Shown one piece after another: positions 9,134 through 18,792 of a stretch of 64,000 nucleotides of DNA; the stretch's first letter is position 1; each line of letters starts with the position of its first letter. Made by a program: the position numbers and the translations under genes. The stretch is from positions 124,001 through 188,000 of the forward strand of contig NZ_SLXB01000003.1 in assembly GCF_004342845.1 (NCBI RefSeq), written 5' to 3'. The stretch is from Prevotella heparinolytica. Lineage in GTDB: Bacteria; Bacteroidota; Bacteroidia; Bacteroidales; Bacteroidaceae. Below the pieces are notes generated by a model that saw only the letters and a list, made by a program, of their open reading frames with translations, did not search any database and had not been told where the DNA came from.

Positions 9134-10477
9134 TCACCGTTTCTTGATGGGTATATACGTCACGTCGTCCAACACATTTTTATAAGCAGGACGAATGATG
9201 CGCTTCCCTTCAAAATTCAGTTCTTCATTGCGATGGGCGCACCAACCCACAATGCGCGCCATGGCAAACAGCGGAGTAAAGATTTCCTGCGGCAATCCAA
9301 TCAGTTCGTAAACAAATCCTGAATAGAAATCGACGTTGCTTGAAACGGTCTTTCCATTGTTCTTCACACGGCCGAAGACGTCGATGGCACGCTCTTCCAA
9401 CAGCTCCAGAAACGCAAACTCACGTTCTTTGCCTTTTTCGCGGGCAAGGTCGCGGGCAAGCTCTTTCAGCAGAATGGCACGCGGATCGGAAATGGTATAG
9501 ACGGCATGGCCGATGCCATAAATCAATCCGGTCTTATTGTACACCTCTTTATTGAGCATCCGGGTAAAATAGGTGTCAATCTCATCGACACTCGTCCAAT
9601 CCCGGATGTTTGCCTGCAAATGGTGGAACATATCGGCCACCTGAATATTGGCGCCACCGTGAAGCGGGCCTTTCAAAGAACCGATACCTGCCGCAATGGC
9701 CGAGTAAGTATCAGTTCCGGTAGAAGAGGTGACACGCACGGTGAAGGTCGAGTTATTACCACCGCCATGTTCGGCCTGAAGCACCAGCAACAGGTCGAGC
9801 GTGCGGGCATCCAGTTCCGTATAATCTTTTTTCAACATATATAGGAAGTTCTCGGCAATGGAAAGATTCTCCTGCGGATGACGGATATGCAATGAGCGTC
9901 CATGAGTGGCATGGCGGAGCATATTGTAGGCATAGGCAATAATGGTTGGGAACTTAGAGATAAGCTCGATGCTTTGCCGCATCAGGTTGTCGCGGGAGGT
10001 ATCGTCGGCATCCGGGTCGAAACGATACATCTCGAGCACGCTGCGCGAGAGGATATTCATGATGTTATTCCCTTCGAGTTCGATGATATTCATCTTTGTT
10101 TTCTGCTCCAACGGCATATTGTCATTAATCAGTTCGCAGAAAGAAGCCAGCTCCTCCTTGTCGGGCAGACGGCCGGAAAGCAGCAAGTAGGCCACTTCTT
10201 CAAAGCCGAATCGTTTCTCCTTGATAACGGCATGCGCCAAATCTTCCACATCATAACCGCGGTAGAACAGCTTGCCGGGAATGGGTTTCAGTCCCCCGCC
10301 GGAAATGCGCTCGTAACCTACCACATTACCAATTTTGGTCAAGCCCACCAATACGCCCGTACCGTCTTCATTACGCAAACCGCGTTTCACATCAAACTTC
10401 CTGAACAATTCGTTCTCGATACGGGCAGCTTCCTTCAGATCTTCGGAAAGCTTATAAATCAAATATTCCTTTTTCAT
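9134..10477 (-). CDS. gltA: Citrate synthase
   Basis: 447-residue citrate synthase that condenses oxaloacetate with acetyl-CoA. The core contains HGGGNNSTFT, GPLHGGANIQV and GIGHAVYTISDPRA, which hold the catalytic histidines. An N-terminal extension of about 50 residues precedes the core. It is the last gene of the unit acn-icd-gltA on the minus strand, starting 73 bp after icd. Grouping these three genes supports a route from oxaloacetate to 2-oxoglutarate that feeds glutamate synthesis in an anaerobe. Confidence 0.96.
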   Translation of the reverse strand: MKKEYLIYKLSEDLKEAARIENELFRKFDVKRGLRNEDGTGVLVGLTKIGNVVGYERISGGGLKPIPGKLFYRGYDVEDLAHAVIKEKRFGFEEVAYLLLSGRLPDKEELASFCELINDNMPLEQKTKMNIIELEGNNIMNILSRSVLEMYRFDPDADDTSRDNLMRQSIELISKFPTIIAYAYNMLRHATHGRSLHIRHPQENLSIAENFLYMLKKDYTELDARTLDLLLVLQAEHGGGNNSTFTVRVTSSTGTDTYSAIAAGIGSLKGPLHGGANIQVADMFHHLQANIRDWTSVDEIDTYFTRMLNKEVYNKTGLIYGIGHAVYTISDPRAILLKELARDLAREKGKEREFAFLELLEERAIDVFGRVKNNGKTVSSNVDFYSGFVYELIGLPQEIFTPLFAMARIVGWCAHRNEELNFEGKRIIRPAYKNVLDDVTYIPIKKR

Positions 10478-10550
10478 GATATCTACTTATTATTATAACT
10501 TTTCTCCTACCCCCGATAGAAGAGAGAGGCTGAGGAGTATTCTTGTTTTA

Positions 10551-11702
10551 TTACTGTTTCGCTATTCTTTGCACAATTTCTTCTGTAAAGGCCGAAGTGC
10601 CGAGCGAAACGCCTCCGGGCATGAAACGGGCCAAATCGGCTGTTGCACGGCCTTCCGTGAAACTGTCCTCCAATGCCTTTTCTATCAACGAGGCGGCTCC
10701 CTGCCAACCTAAAAAATCAAGCATCATCACTGCCGACAAGATGATGGAACAAGGATTCACGATGTCCTTGCCCGCAATGTTCGGAGCCGTTCCGTGCGTA
10801 GCCTCAAAAATGGCATGCCCTGTCCGATAGTTGATGTTTGCTCCCGGAGCGATGCCTATTCCGCCCACCATAGCGGCCAATTGGTCGGAGATGTAGTCGC
10901 CGTTCAGGTTCAGCGTAGCAATGACGGAGTACTCTTCGGGAATAAGCAAGGTGTTTTGCAGGAAAGCATCGGCAATGCAATCCTTGATAACCAGCCGCCC
11001 TTCTGCTATTTCTTTGCCGAATTCCCGTTCGGCCAGTTCGTAGCCCCATTTCTTGAAACCTCCCTCCGTGAACTTCATGATGTTTCCCTTGTGCACCAAT
11101 GTCACGGAAGGCAACTGATGGTCGAGGGCATAGCGGCAAGCGGCACGCACCAGACGCTCCGTGCCTTCTTTCGATACCGGTTTCACGCCAAACGAAGACG
11201 ATTCGGGGAAACGGACTTTCGTCACTCCCATTTCGTCGTGCAGGAAACGGTAGAACTTCTCGGCTTCAGGAGTTCCGGCCTCCCACTCTATGCCGGCATA
11301 AATATCTTCGGTGTTCTCGCGAAACACACACATATCCACCTTCTGCGGCTCTTTCACCGGCGAAACGATGCCCTTATACCAACGCACGGGACGCTGACAA
11401 ACGTATAAATCGAGCGTCTGGCGCAACGCCACATTCAAAGAACGGATTCCGCCTCCGACGGGCGTAGTCAACGGCCCTTTGATACCCACTTTGTAGGTAC
11501 GGAAAGCTTCCATCGTCTCTTCCGGCAGCCACGAGCCGGTTTCATTGAAAGCCTGTTCGCCCGCCGGCACTTCTTTCCATTCGATGCCTCTGCGGTCGCC
11601 ATAGGCTTTCTTGACAGAAGCATTCACAACAATCTGCATGGACGGGGTCACTTCCTTCCCCACTCCATCTCCGGTAATAAACGGTACGGTAATTTTTTCC
11701 AT
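10551..11702 (-). CDS. icd: Isocitrate dehydrogenase (E. coli Icd-like)
   Basis: 383-residue homodimeric-type isocitrate dehydrogenase, oxidising isocitrate to 2-oxoglutarate and CO2. Substrate-site motifs match E. coli Icd: [19 protein letters not shown] and [12 protein letters not shown]. The coenzyme region differs: the loop reads [11 protein letters not shown], so E. coli Lys344-Tyr345 are replaced by N308-I309, and Tyr391 aligns with A355, while Arg395 is retained as R359. These changes remove most of the known NADP determinants, so NAD use is plausible. The protein is shorter than E. coli Icd (416). It starts three bases after the acn stop. Confidence 0.95.
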   Translation of the reverse strand: MEKITVPFITGDGVGKEVTPSMQIVVNASVKKAYGDRRGIEWKEVPAGEQAFNETGSWLPEETMEAFRTYKVGIKGPLTTPVGGGIRSLNVALRQTLDLYVCQRPVRWYKGIVSPVKEPQKVDMCVFRENTEDIYAGIEWEAGTPEAEKFYRFLHDEMGVTKVRFPESSSFGVKPVSKEGTERLVRAACRYALDHQLPSVTLVHKGNIMKFTEGGFKKWGYELAEREFGKEIAEGRLVIKDCIADAFLQNTLLIPEEYSVIATLNLNGDYISDQLAAMVGGIGIAPGANINYRTGHAIFEATHGTAPNIAGKDIVNPCSIILSAVMMLDFLGWQGAASLIEKALEDSFTEGRATADLARFMPGGVSLGTSAFTEEIVQRIAKQ

Positions 11703-11705
11703 AAT

Positions 11706-13949
11706 CTATCGTGCATTAAGAGCAGAGCCGGCACGGAACCAACCAATCTGCTGTTCATTATATGTATGTTGTACTTCAAAACTCTCGCTACTGCCGTCTT
11801 CGTGATGAAGAGCAACCGTCAGCCGGCTTCCCGGAGCAAGTTTTTTCAAGCCGGTGACTGAAATCAGGTCGCGCTCCCGAATCCGGTCATAATCCGACTT
11901 ATCGATGAATGTCAATGCCAACATGCCTTGTTTCTTCAAATTCGTCTCGTGGATGCGGGCAAAGCTTTTTGCCAGAATGACACGCACGTTCAGGAAACGC
12001 GGCTCCATGGCAGCATGTTCGCGACTGGAACCCTCACCGTAATTTTCTTCGGCCACGACAATGGTGCGAATACCTTCGGACTTATACATCTTGGCTGTGC
12101 CCGATACCGTTTCGTACGTATGGGTGGAACGGTTCCAGACACTATTCGTCTCTCCGTTGAAGGCATTGACAGCCCCCATCAGCATATTATCCGAGATATT
12201 CTCCAGATGTCCGCGAAAACGAAGCCACGGCCCGGCCATCGAAATATGGTCAGTGGTACATTTTCCCTTTACCTTAATCAGTAAAGGCATCTCAGGCAAC
12301 TCTTCGCCGTCCCACGCCGGGAACGGAGCAAGCAACTGCAAACGCTCCGAACGGGCATCGACCGCAATCTCCGTCTTCGCTCCACCGGGTGCAAGATAGC
12401 CTTCGCGACCGCCGATAAAGCCATTCCGGGGCAATTCCTCTCCGACCGGTTCGGATAGTTTCACCTGTTCTCCGTCGGCATTCGCCAATGTGTCGCGCAG
12501 AGGGTTAAAGCAGAGATCGCCCGCAATGGTCAGCGCCATGGTCATCTCAGGAGAAGCCACAAAGGCAAACGTATTCGGATTGCCGTCGGCACGTTTCGCA
12601 AAATTACGGTTGAAGGAGGTGACAATGGAGTTTTTGCGTTCGGGGTCATCGGTGTGGCGTTTCCACTGGCCGATGCAAGGGCCGCAGGCATTGGCCATAA
12701 TCGTTGCGCCAATCCCCTCAAAAGCGGCAATCATCCCGTCTCGGTCAGCCGTTGCGCGTATCTGCTCCGAACCGGGATTGACAATCAACGGAGAGGCCAC
12801 TTTCAGATTCTTTTCCTTCACTTGGCGGGCAACGGAAGCTGCACGGCTCAAATCCTGATAGGACGAATTGGTGCACGAGCCAATCAGGCCCACCTCCATC
12901 TTGCGCGGATAATTGTTCGCCACTACCGCTTCGGCAAACTTCGATATCGGCGTTGCCGCATCGGGGGTAAACGGACCGTTGACGTAAGGCTCCAATGCCG
13001 AGAGGTCTATTTCGATAATGCGGTCGTAGTACTTTTCCGGATTTGCCATCACCTCCTCGTCTGCGCGAAGCTCGGCCGCAACATCGGCCGCCATTGCCGC
13101 CACTTCCGCACGCCCGGTGGCCTTTAAGTAAATATCCATGCGTTCATCGTAAGGGAAAAGCGAGGTAGTGGCTCCTACTTCCGCACCCATGTTGCAGATG
13201 GTGGCCTTTCCGGTGGCCGACAGCGACGCTGTTCCCGGCCCGAAGTATTCAATGATGGCATTCGTCCCTCCTTTCACGGTAAGAATACCTGCCAATTTCA
13301 GTATAACGTCTTTAGGAGCAACCCAACCGCTCAATGTCCCGGTCAGGCGCACTCCTATCAGGCGCGGCATCTTCAGTTCCCATTCCATGCCGGTCATCAC
13401 ATCCACGGCATCGGCTCCACCCACGCCGATGGCCACCATGCCCAAGCCTCCGGCATTAGGCGTATGAGAATCGGTACCTACCATCATTCCGCCCGGAAAC
13501 GCATAGTTTTCAAGCACCACCTGATGAATGATGCCTGCCCCGGGCTGCCAAAAGCCGATACCGTAGCGCGAAGAAACATTGCAAAGAAAATCATAGACTT
13601 CTTCATTCGTTTTCGTAGCGGTAGCGATATCCTCTTCAGCCCCTTTGTTGGCTTGAATCAGATGGTCGCAATGAACGGTAGAGGGCACGGCAACCTGTTC
13701 ACGACCGGCATTCATGAATTGCAATAAAGCCATTTGTGCCGTGGCATCCTGCATGGCCACGCGGTCGGGACGGAAATTTACATACTCTTCCCCCCGTCCG
13801 TAGTCTTTTACCTTACGCTCATCATATAAATGGGCATATAATATTTTCTCTGTTAAAGTCATCGGACGTTGCAATATATTCCGGATATGTTCAATCTTTC
13901 CTACATAGCTTGCATAGAACGTCTTGAGCATCGTTAAATCATAAACCAT
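11706..13949 (-). CDS. acn: Aconitate hydratase (mitochondrial-type)
   Basis: 747-residue aconitase, isomerising citrate to isocitrate through a [4Fe-4S] cluster. Cluster-ligand motifs are [13 protein letters not shown] near residue 355 and [11 protein letters not shown] near 420. The substrate-binding [14 protein letters not shown] lies near residue 160, and the C-terminal swivel domain has [18 protein letters not shown]. Length and motifs resemble mitochondrial aconitases rather than the 890-residue bacterial AcnA or AcnB. It is first in the acn-icd-gltA unit. Confidence 0.95.
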   Translation of the reverse strand: MVYDLTMLKTFYASYVGKIEHIRNILQRPMTLTEKILYAHLYDERKVKDYGRGEEYVNFRPDRVAMQDATAQMALLQFMNAGREQVAVPSTVHCDHLIQANKGAEEDIATATKTNEEVYDFLCNVSSRYGIGFWQPGAGIIHQVVLENYAFPGGMMVGTDSHTPNAGGLGMVAIGVGGADAVDVMTGMEWELKMPRLIGVRLTGTLSGWVAPKDVILKLAGILTVKGGTNAIIEYFGPGTASLSATGKATICNMGAEVGATTSLFPYDERMDIYLKATGRAEVAAMAADVAAELRADEEVMANPEKYYDRIIEIDLSALEPYVNGPFTPDAATPISKFAEAVVANNYPRKMEVGLIGSCTNSSYQDLSRAASVARQVKEKNLKVASPLIVNPGSEQIRATADRDGMIAAFEGIGATIMANACGPCIGQWKRHTDDPERKNSIVTSFNRNFAKRADGNPNTFAFVASPEMTMALTIAGDLCFNPLRDTLANADGEQVKLSEPVGEELPRNGFIGGREGYLAPGGAKTEIAVDARSERLQLLAPFPAWDGEELPEMPLLIKVKGKCTTDHISMAGPWLRFRGHLENISDNMLMGAVNAFNGETNSVWNRSTHTYETVSGTAKMYKSEGIRTIVVAEENYGEGSSREHAAMEPRFLNVRVILAKSFARIHETNLKKQGMLALTFIDKSDYDRIRERDLISVTGLKKLAPGSRLTVALHHEDGSSESFEVQHTYNEQQIGWFRAGSALNAR

Positions 13950-14148
13950 AGCCTTACTTTCTTAATATTCCAATTTTATAAAGATTACAATTAAAAGGTT
14001 TAACAAAGCAAAAAGGTAAAGAGTTTAACCAAAAAAGCTGTTTTGTGACATAAAAACGGAAAGTCTTTCTGTTTTTTGCTCAGTATCATTCGGCAAATCT
14101 TTAAAGGATATTATTCTGTTTGCAAGAGGAGTGTACCTGAGGGAGAAA

Positions 14149-14492
14149 CGGTTTCTTTTGCTGAAGATTGGGGCTGCATCCTATCGGGCAGATATTTCTT
14201 GAATGCACCGGTTTACAGCGGCCGGGCAGAAGAGAGCTTTTACGCCCACCTGCCCTCCTCCCCCCCCCTGTTTTGACAGCTGCAAGCCTTTGTCGTGACA
14301 GAGGCAAGTGTCCAATCCGACAGACACTTGTGTTTGACGTGACAGACACAAGTGTTTGAGCCGTCAGAGGCAAGTGTCTGACAGGGCAGGGGCAAACGTC
14401 TGATAACCAATGCGCTTCGACTTTAAAACACAAGCCGCTGGTGAGGGTATCGACCTGCTTCTTATCCCGAACCCAGGTAGGAGCATAAAGAG
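14149..14492 (+). repeat. Dispersed repeat A, copy 1 (inverted copy at about 49575-49895)
   Basis: A block of about 340 bp that recurs in reverse complement at about 49575-49895. Shared landmarks in order are ggctgcatcctatcgg, gatatttcttgaatgcaccg, gtttacagcgg, the 22-bp-period array, tttaaaaYacaa and cttcttatcccgaac. In both copies the block ends roughly 90-110 bp upstream of a gene start (helicase here, cvfB at the other locus) and points towards that gene. Confidence 0.85.
14275..14406. repeat. 22-bp-period degenerate tandem array (6 units) within repeat A
   Basis: Six units starting gacag, gacag, gacag, gacag, gtcag and ggcag at 14275, 14297, 14319, 14341, 14363 and 14385, exactly 22 bp apart. 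Adjacent units carry acacttgtgt or acacaagtgt, which are mutual reverse complements, so neighbouring units can pair as hairpins. The array is upstream of the helicase gene. Confidence 0.88.
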
Positions 14493-14602
14493 TTATACCG
14501 CAAGCCAAAAGAAGGGAACTGACCGAAAAGAAGCTCAAAAGAAACAGAAAAACTTGTGAGGAAAATTTAAAACATGCTCTAAGAATAACTACCTTTGCAG
14601 GC

Positions 14603-16504
14603 ATGAAAGAACAAGAAACGAACAGCCCCATCATACACCTCCAACGGCAACAAAACTTGCTGCGCATGGAGTATGAATACGAAAAGGAAGAATTCAAGAG
14701 GCAGACAGAGAACATGGGTGTTGCCCGAAAAGTCAAACGGGGACTTTGCTGGCATCCCGCCACTCCGGGACGGAGTTACTACAATTCGTTGAATCAGTTG
14801 GTGATAGAGATTACGCGCACTGAAGACACCGACATAGAACACAGTTTCGAGTTCGGACGCCCCATCTGTTTCTTCCGCCAATCGGCCGATGGGAAAATCA
14901 TCTATATGAATTTCACCGCTACCGTCAGCTATGCCGACGACACGCGCATGGTGGCAGTGATGCCCGGAGCGGGCGCCATCATGGAGGTGCAGGCCGCCGA
15001 TAACCTCGGCGTGCAACTCTACTTCGACGAAACGTCCTACCGCACCATGTTCGAAGCATTGGAAGACACGCTTCGTGCCAAAGGCAACCGGCTGGCCGAA
15101 CTGCGAGACATCTTGCTGGGCAGTGCGAAAGTCGGATTCAGGGAACTCTATCCGGTGCGCTTCCCGTGGCTGAACGCTACGCAGGAAACGGCAGTGAACA
15201 AGGTGTTGTGCGCCCGCGACGTATCCATCGTGCATGGCCCTCCGGGCACGGGGAAAACGACGACGCTTGTAGAAGCCATCTACGAGACACTGCACCGCGA
15301 ACCTCAGGTATTAGTATGCGCCCAAAGCAACACGGCCGTCGACTGGATATCGGAGAAATTAGTGGACAGGGGCGTTAATGTGCTGCGCATCGGCAACCCT
15401 ACCCGCGTGAACGACAAAATGCTCTCCTTCACCTACGAACGACGTTTTGAGAATCACCCTCTCTATCCCGAATTATGGAGCATCCGAAAGAATCTGCGCG
15501 AGCTGGGCGGACGTGCCCGCCGGGGCAGCTACGACGAGCGCGAAAGCGTGCGCAACCGCATGAGTCGCCTGCGCGACCGTGCCACGGCACTCGAAATACA
15601 AATCAATGCCGAACTTTTCGACAGCGCACACGTCATTGCATCCACCTTGGTGAGCAGTAACCACCGCCTGCTCAACGGACGCCGCTTCGGCACGCTGTTT
15701 ATCGACGAAGCCGCCCAAGCCCTCGAAGCCGCCTGCTGGATAGCCATCCGCAAAGCAGACCGCGTAATATTGGCCGGCGACCATTGCCAACTGCCACCTA
15801 CCATAAAGTGCCACGAGGCTGCCCGTCGAGGTCTGGAACAAACGTTGATGGAGAAAACCGTAACTAATAAGCCATCGGTCGTCTCTTTATTAAAAGTGCA
15901 GTATCGCATGCACGAAGACATCATGAAGTTCTCTTCCCAATGGTTCTATAACAATGAACTGGAAGCTGCTCCCGAAGTGCGCTACCGAGGCATTCTTGAC
16001 TGGGACATCCCTATTAGCTGGATAGACACCTCCCGAATGGATTTCAAGGAGGAGTTTGTAGGAGAAACTTTCGGGCGCATCAATAAGGCGGAAGCCGATT
16101 TGCTTCTGTCGCAACTGAAGGCCTATATAGAGCGAATCGGCGGGAACCGTATTCTGGAAGAAAGGATTGACTTCGGTATCATCTCTCCCTACAAAGCACA
16201 AGTGCAATACCTTCGCAATAAGATAAAAGGTGATGCCTCTTTAAAGCCTTACCGCAGCTTGTTCACCGTACATACGGTAGATGGTTTTCAGGGACAAGAA
16301 CGCGATGTCATCTTCATCAGCTTGGTTCGTGCCAACAACGAAGGACAGATAGGATTCCTGAATGACTTGAGAAGAATGAACGTAGCCATCACCCGTGCCA
16401 GAATGAAACTGGTGATACTGGGAGACACGGAAACCTTGAGCCTTCACGTTTTCTATAAAAAGCTGCTGGACTTCTGCTCCTCACTCACAAAGAGAGGATG
16501 CTAA
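14603..16504 (+). CDS. SF1 UPF1/SMUBP2-like helicase (AAA ATPase)
   Basis: 633-residue superfamily 1 helicase of the UPF1/IGHMBP2 (DNA2-like) group, expected to unwind DNA or RNA with ATP. An N-terminal region of about 200 residues (probably a beta-barrel substrate-binding domain) precedes motif I GPPGTGKTTT near residues 214-223. Then come CAQSNTAVD (Ia), FIDEAAQALE (II), ILAGDHCQLPPT (III), LKVQYRMHEDI (IV), TVDGFQGQERDVIFISLVRAN (V; the DGFQGQE core) and NVAITRARMKLVILGD (VI). All ATPase motifs look intact. It stands alone between dispersed repeats A and B, both of which recur elsewhere in the window without it. Confidence 0.93.
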   Translation: MKEQETNSPIIHLQRQQNLLRMEYEYEKEEFKRQTENMGVARKVKRGLCWHPATPGRSYYNSLNQLVIEITRTEDTDIEHSFEFGRPICFFRQSADGKIIYMNFTATVSYADDTRMVAVMPGAGAIMEVQAADNLGVQLYFDETSYRTMFEALEDTLRAKGNRLAELRDILLGSAKVGFRELYPVRFPWLNATQETAVNKVLCARDVSIVHGPPGTGKTTTLVEAIYETLHREPQVLVCAQSNTAVDWISEKLVDRGVNVLRIGNPTRVNDKMLSFTYERRFENHPLYPELWSIRKNLRELGGRARRGSYDERESVRNRMSRLRDRATALEIQINAELFDSAHVIASTLVSSNHRLLNGRRFGTLFIDEAAQALEAACWIAIRKADRVILAGDHCQLPPTIKCHEAARRGLEQTLMEKTVTNKPSVVSLLKVQYRMHEDIMKFSSQWFYNNELEAAPEVRYRGILDWDIPISWIDTSRMDFKEEFVGETFGRINKAEADLLLSQLKAYIERIGGNRILEERIDFGIISPYKAQVQYLRNKIKGDASLKPYRSLFTVHTVDGFQGQERDVIFISLVRANNEGQIGFLNDLRRMNVAITRARMKLVILGDTETLSLHVFYKKLLDFCSSLTKRGC

Positions 16505-16547
16505 AACTTAAACGAGCCGTCGGCATACATACCATTTGCTTTCATTA

Positions 16548-16812
16548 CCCCTAAAGCCGATTACGATGAAAGAAACACCACGCACTTCCAACCCCGAACC
16601 CCTTTCAGGAAAAGAAAAACATTTACCTCTTTGAGAACTCTCCTTCGCGCTCCGGCTTGCTATATGGATGCCTTCGGCTGTAAGTATAGATGCAGCACGC
16701 TCGGCATATAGATGCAGCATGGTGGAGATATATCCCCACCAAAGCTGGTCTGCAGATATCTCTCGCAAGGGATACCTATCGAGAAACGATTGGTGCTAAT
16801 TCTTGACAGAAA
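16548..16812 (+). repeat. Dispersed repeat B, copy 1 (inverted copy at about 50080-50335)
   Basis: A block of about 265 bp recurring in reverse complement at about 50080-50335. Shared landmarks are taaagccgatta, gaaaaacatttacctct, gatgccttcggctgtaag, tatagatgcagcacgctcgg, gcagatatctctcgcaaggg and aattcttgacag. Its centre is a 22-bp-period array. It lies between the 3' ends of the helicase and the transporter gene. Confidence 0.85.
16663..16794. repeat. 22-bp-period array within repeat B
   Basis: Units begin at 16663 (tatggatgc), 16685 (tatagatgcagc), 16707 (tatagatgcagc) and 16729 (tatatcccc), each 22 bp apart; weaker phased units follow at 16751 and 16773. The first three are clearly related, the last three only by spacing. 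The phase is preserved in the inverted copy at about 50167-50220. Confidence 0.75.
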
Positions 16813-16857
16813 GTTTAATCCACCTATCAGGATTTTCTTGCTTTATTGCCTAAGAGT

Positions 16858-18519
16858 CTACATCATCGCCAACAGAATCATCTGTCCCGCCAAGATGCGC
16901 AGGAACATGGTTAACGGATAAACCGTTGAATAGCCTACTGCCGGTGCGTCGTTACCTGCTGTCTGGTTAGAATAGGCCAATGCAGGAGGATCGGTGTTGC
17001 TGCCGGCGATAAGCCCCATGAGAATGAAATAGTTCACTTTGAAATAAAGACGAGCTACGATGCCGACAATGAGTAGGGGAACGACGGTTATCAGGAATCC
17101 GTATCCCACGTACGACAACCCGTTACCTTCCACCACTGTCTGAACGAAATGTTCTCCCGCCTCTATGCCTACGCTGGCAAGGAAAAGCACGATACCTATT
17201 TCACGCAACATCAGGTTGGCGCTCATGGTAGTATAGGTCACGAGACGTATCTTGTGTCCGAAACGGCCGATAAGAATGGCTACCACAAGCGGGCCGCCTG
17301 CCAAACCAAGCTTTACGGGTGTCGGCATACCGGGAAATGCGATAGGAAGGCTTCCCAACAGAATTCCAAGGAAGATACCTACGAAAATGGTCACGATGTT
17401 CGGAGTGTCCAGACGCTTCAATTGGTTGCCCAATACACCCGCCACACGTTCTACGGCATCTTGTTGTCCCACAACCATCACACGGTCGCCCACCTGAAGT
17501 ACCAGATTAGGGTCGGCGAATAAATCCACGCCCGAACGGTTGACACGGGTTACATTAACTCCATACATGCTGCGGAAGTGCAGACTTCCCAGTTTCTTGC
17601 CGTTGATTTCGGATTTGGTGACCAGAATGCGTCGTGAAACCAACGGAGTGTCTTGTCTTTCCCAATCCATCTCTATCTCCTTGCCGATAAAAGCGGTTAC
17701 GGCTTCGGCATCTTCTTCAGAGCAGACAATAAACAGTTGGTCGCCGATATGAAACTCAGTGTCTTGATTGGGAATGCTGACATGTCCTTCGTGCCGAATG
17801 CGCGAGCAGACAAACGGGCGTCCCAAGAATTCCTTGATTTGAAGCAGCTTCTTGCCGTTGATAGACTCATTGCGCACCTCCAGATGCAACATGTGGGGCC
17901 GATGCTTGGAGTCCGTCTCTTGTGTATGAAGTTCCTCTTCTTCTTTTTTCAGATTGACGCGGCAGATATAGCGCACAGCAATGATTGAGCCTATGATACC
18001 CACCACACCGAGCGGATAGGCGCAGGCATATCCCAGGGCAATCGGGTCGCCCGTATAGTGAAGCTGGTTCAACGCTTCGTTGGCGGCACCCAAACCGGGA
18101 GTGTTTGTTACAGCACCGTAGAGGATACCCACAATCATGGGCAATTCTATGTTTCCGTCAATGAAATAAATGCTCAGTGCCACCGCGATGTTCAGCGCCA
18201 CAACGCCTACGGCAAGCATGTTCAGCGTCATGCCTCCTTTCTTGAAAGAAGAAAAGAAGGCCGGTCCTACTTGCAAACCGATGCAGAATACGAATAAAAT
18301 CAAACCGAATTCGCGGATGAAGTGCAGAATGTGGGTCTCTCCCGTGAAGCCGAAATGCCCCATCAGGATACCGGCGAAGAGCACAAATGTCACTCCCAAT
18401 GATACGCCGAAGATTTTAATTTTACCTAATAATACGCCCACAGAGATAACGAATGCATATAAGCAAACGATGTGTGCCACGGATGAGGGATCCCATAGCA
18501 AAGTTTCTAACCAATCCAT
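16858..18519 (-). CDS. Putative transporter, YidE/AspT (AAE) family with tandem RCK_C domains
   Basis: 553-residue membrane protein of the YidE/YbjL/AspT group (aspartate-alanine exchanger fold). Two halves of about five membrane helices each (residues 15-185 and 385-553) flank a cytoplasmic region (about 205-370) holding two TrkA-C/RCK_C-like domains. The duplicated motif appears as [12 protein letters not shown] near residue 137 and [14 protein letters not shown] near 520. Length equals E. coli YidE. The substrate is not known. A good minus-strand promoter lies upstream (18557-18587). Confidence 0.9.
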   Translation of the reverse strand: MDWLETLLWDPSSVAHIVCLYAFVISVGVLLGKIKIFGVSLGVTFVLFAGILMGHFGFTGETHILHFIREFGLILFVFCIGLQVGPAFFSSFKKGGMTLNMLAVGVVALNIAVALSIYFIDGNIELPMIVGILYGAVTNTPGLGAANEALNQLHYTGDPIALGYACAYPLGVVGIIGSIIAVRYICRVNLKKEEEELHTQETDSKHRPHMLHLEVRNESINGKKLLQIKEFLGRPFVCSRIRHEGHVSIPNQDTEFHIGDQLFIVCSEEDAEAVTAFIGKEIEMDWERQDTPLVSRRILVTKSEINGKKLGSLHFRSMYGVNVTRVNRSGVDLFADPNLVLQVGDRVMVVGQQDAVERVAGVLGNQLKRLDTPNIVTIFVGIFLGILLGSLPIAFPGMPTPVKLGLAGGPLVVAILIGRFGHKIRLVTYTTMSANLMLREIGIVLFLASVGIEAGEHFVQTVVEGNGLSYVGYGFLITVVPLLIVGIVARLYFKVNYFILMGLIAGSNTDPPALAYSNQTAGNDAPAVGYSTVYPLTMFLRILAGQMILLAMM

Positions 18520-18556
18520 AGTTACCTTAAAATATACTTGTTTTATAAATTTTGCG

Positions 18557-18587
18557 CAAAAGTAGTCAATAATGAGGAGGTGGCAAA
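18557..18587 (-). promoter_or_regulatory. Promoter of the YidE-type transporter gene
   Basis: Read on the minus strand: TTTG (18584-18587), 19-bp spacer, TACTTTTG (18557-18564). This fits the Bacteroides -33/-7 consensus closely and lies 38 bp upstream of the ATG. Confidence 0.7.
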
Positions 18588-18704
18588 GGCTTTGTTGTTC
18601 TTTTTGTCATGTGGGCTTTGCAAAACCTGCAACGAAGGTGGCGAACTTCCCCTTCCGGTGATTGACAGATGGTTGCATAAGCATGCTATTTTTCACTAAA
18701 ACGC

Positions 18705-18734
18705 TTTGTTCTTCTAAGTAATTCAGTATATTTG
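18705..18734 (+). promoter_or_regulatory. Promoter of mutA-mutB
   Basis: TTTG (18705-18708), 18-bp spacer, TATATTTG (18727-18734), matching the Bacteroides -33/-7 consensus. It leaves a 5' leader of about 50 nt before the mutA ATG at 18793. No cobalamin-riboswitch-like structure fits in that short leader. Confidence 0.7.
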
Positions 18735-18792
18735 CAAGTCTCTTAGACGACAGAATGAATAGTATTCATCTATTTTTAATTTTAAATAAACT

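Larger units (their letters stand above)
13950..14602. other. Intergenic region between acn and the helicase gene
   Basis: 653 bp between divergent genes. The first 180 bp are AT-rich and hold no clear gene. From about 14149 to 14492 lies dispersed repeat A (listed separately), which contains a 22-bp-period array. A TACCTTTG -7-like box sits at 14590-14597, only 5 bp before the helicase ATG, with a weak TTTA 20 bp upstream of it; if used, the helicase mRNA would be nearly leaderless. Open frames in this stretch are chance frames in the repeat. Confidence 0.6.

Noticed and set aside
14101..14763. 220-codon minus-strand open frame over repeat A
   Set aside because: It is Cys/Ser-rich with no family-like pattern, runs through the tandem repeats and overlaps the start of the helicase gene.
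18735..18792. Cobalamin riboswitch ahead of mutA
   Set aside because: The leader is only about 50 nt and lacks the B12-box pattern.
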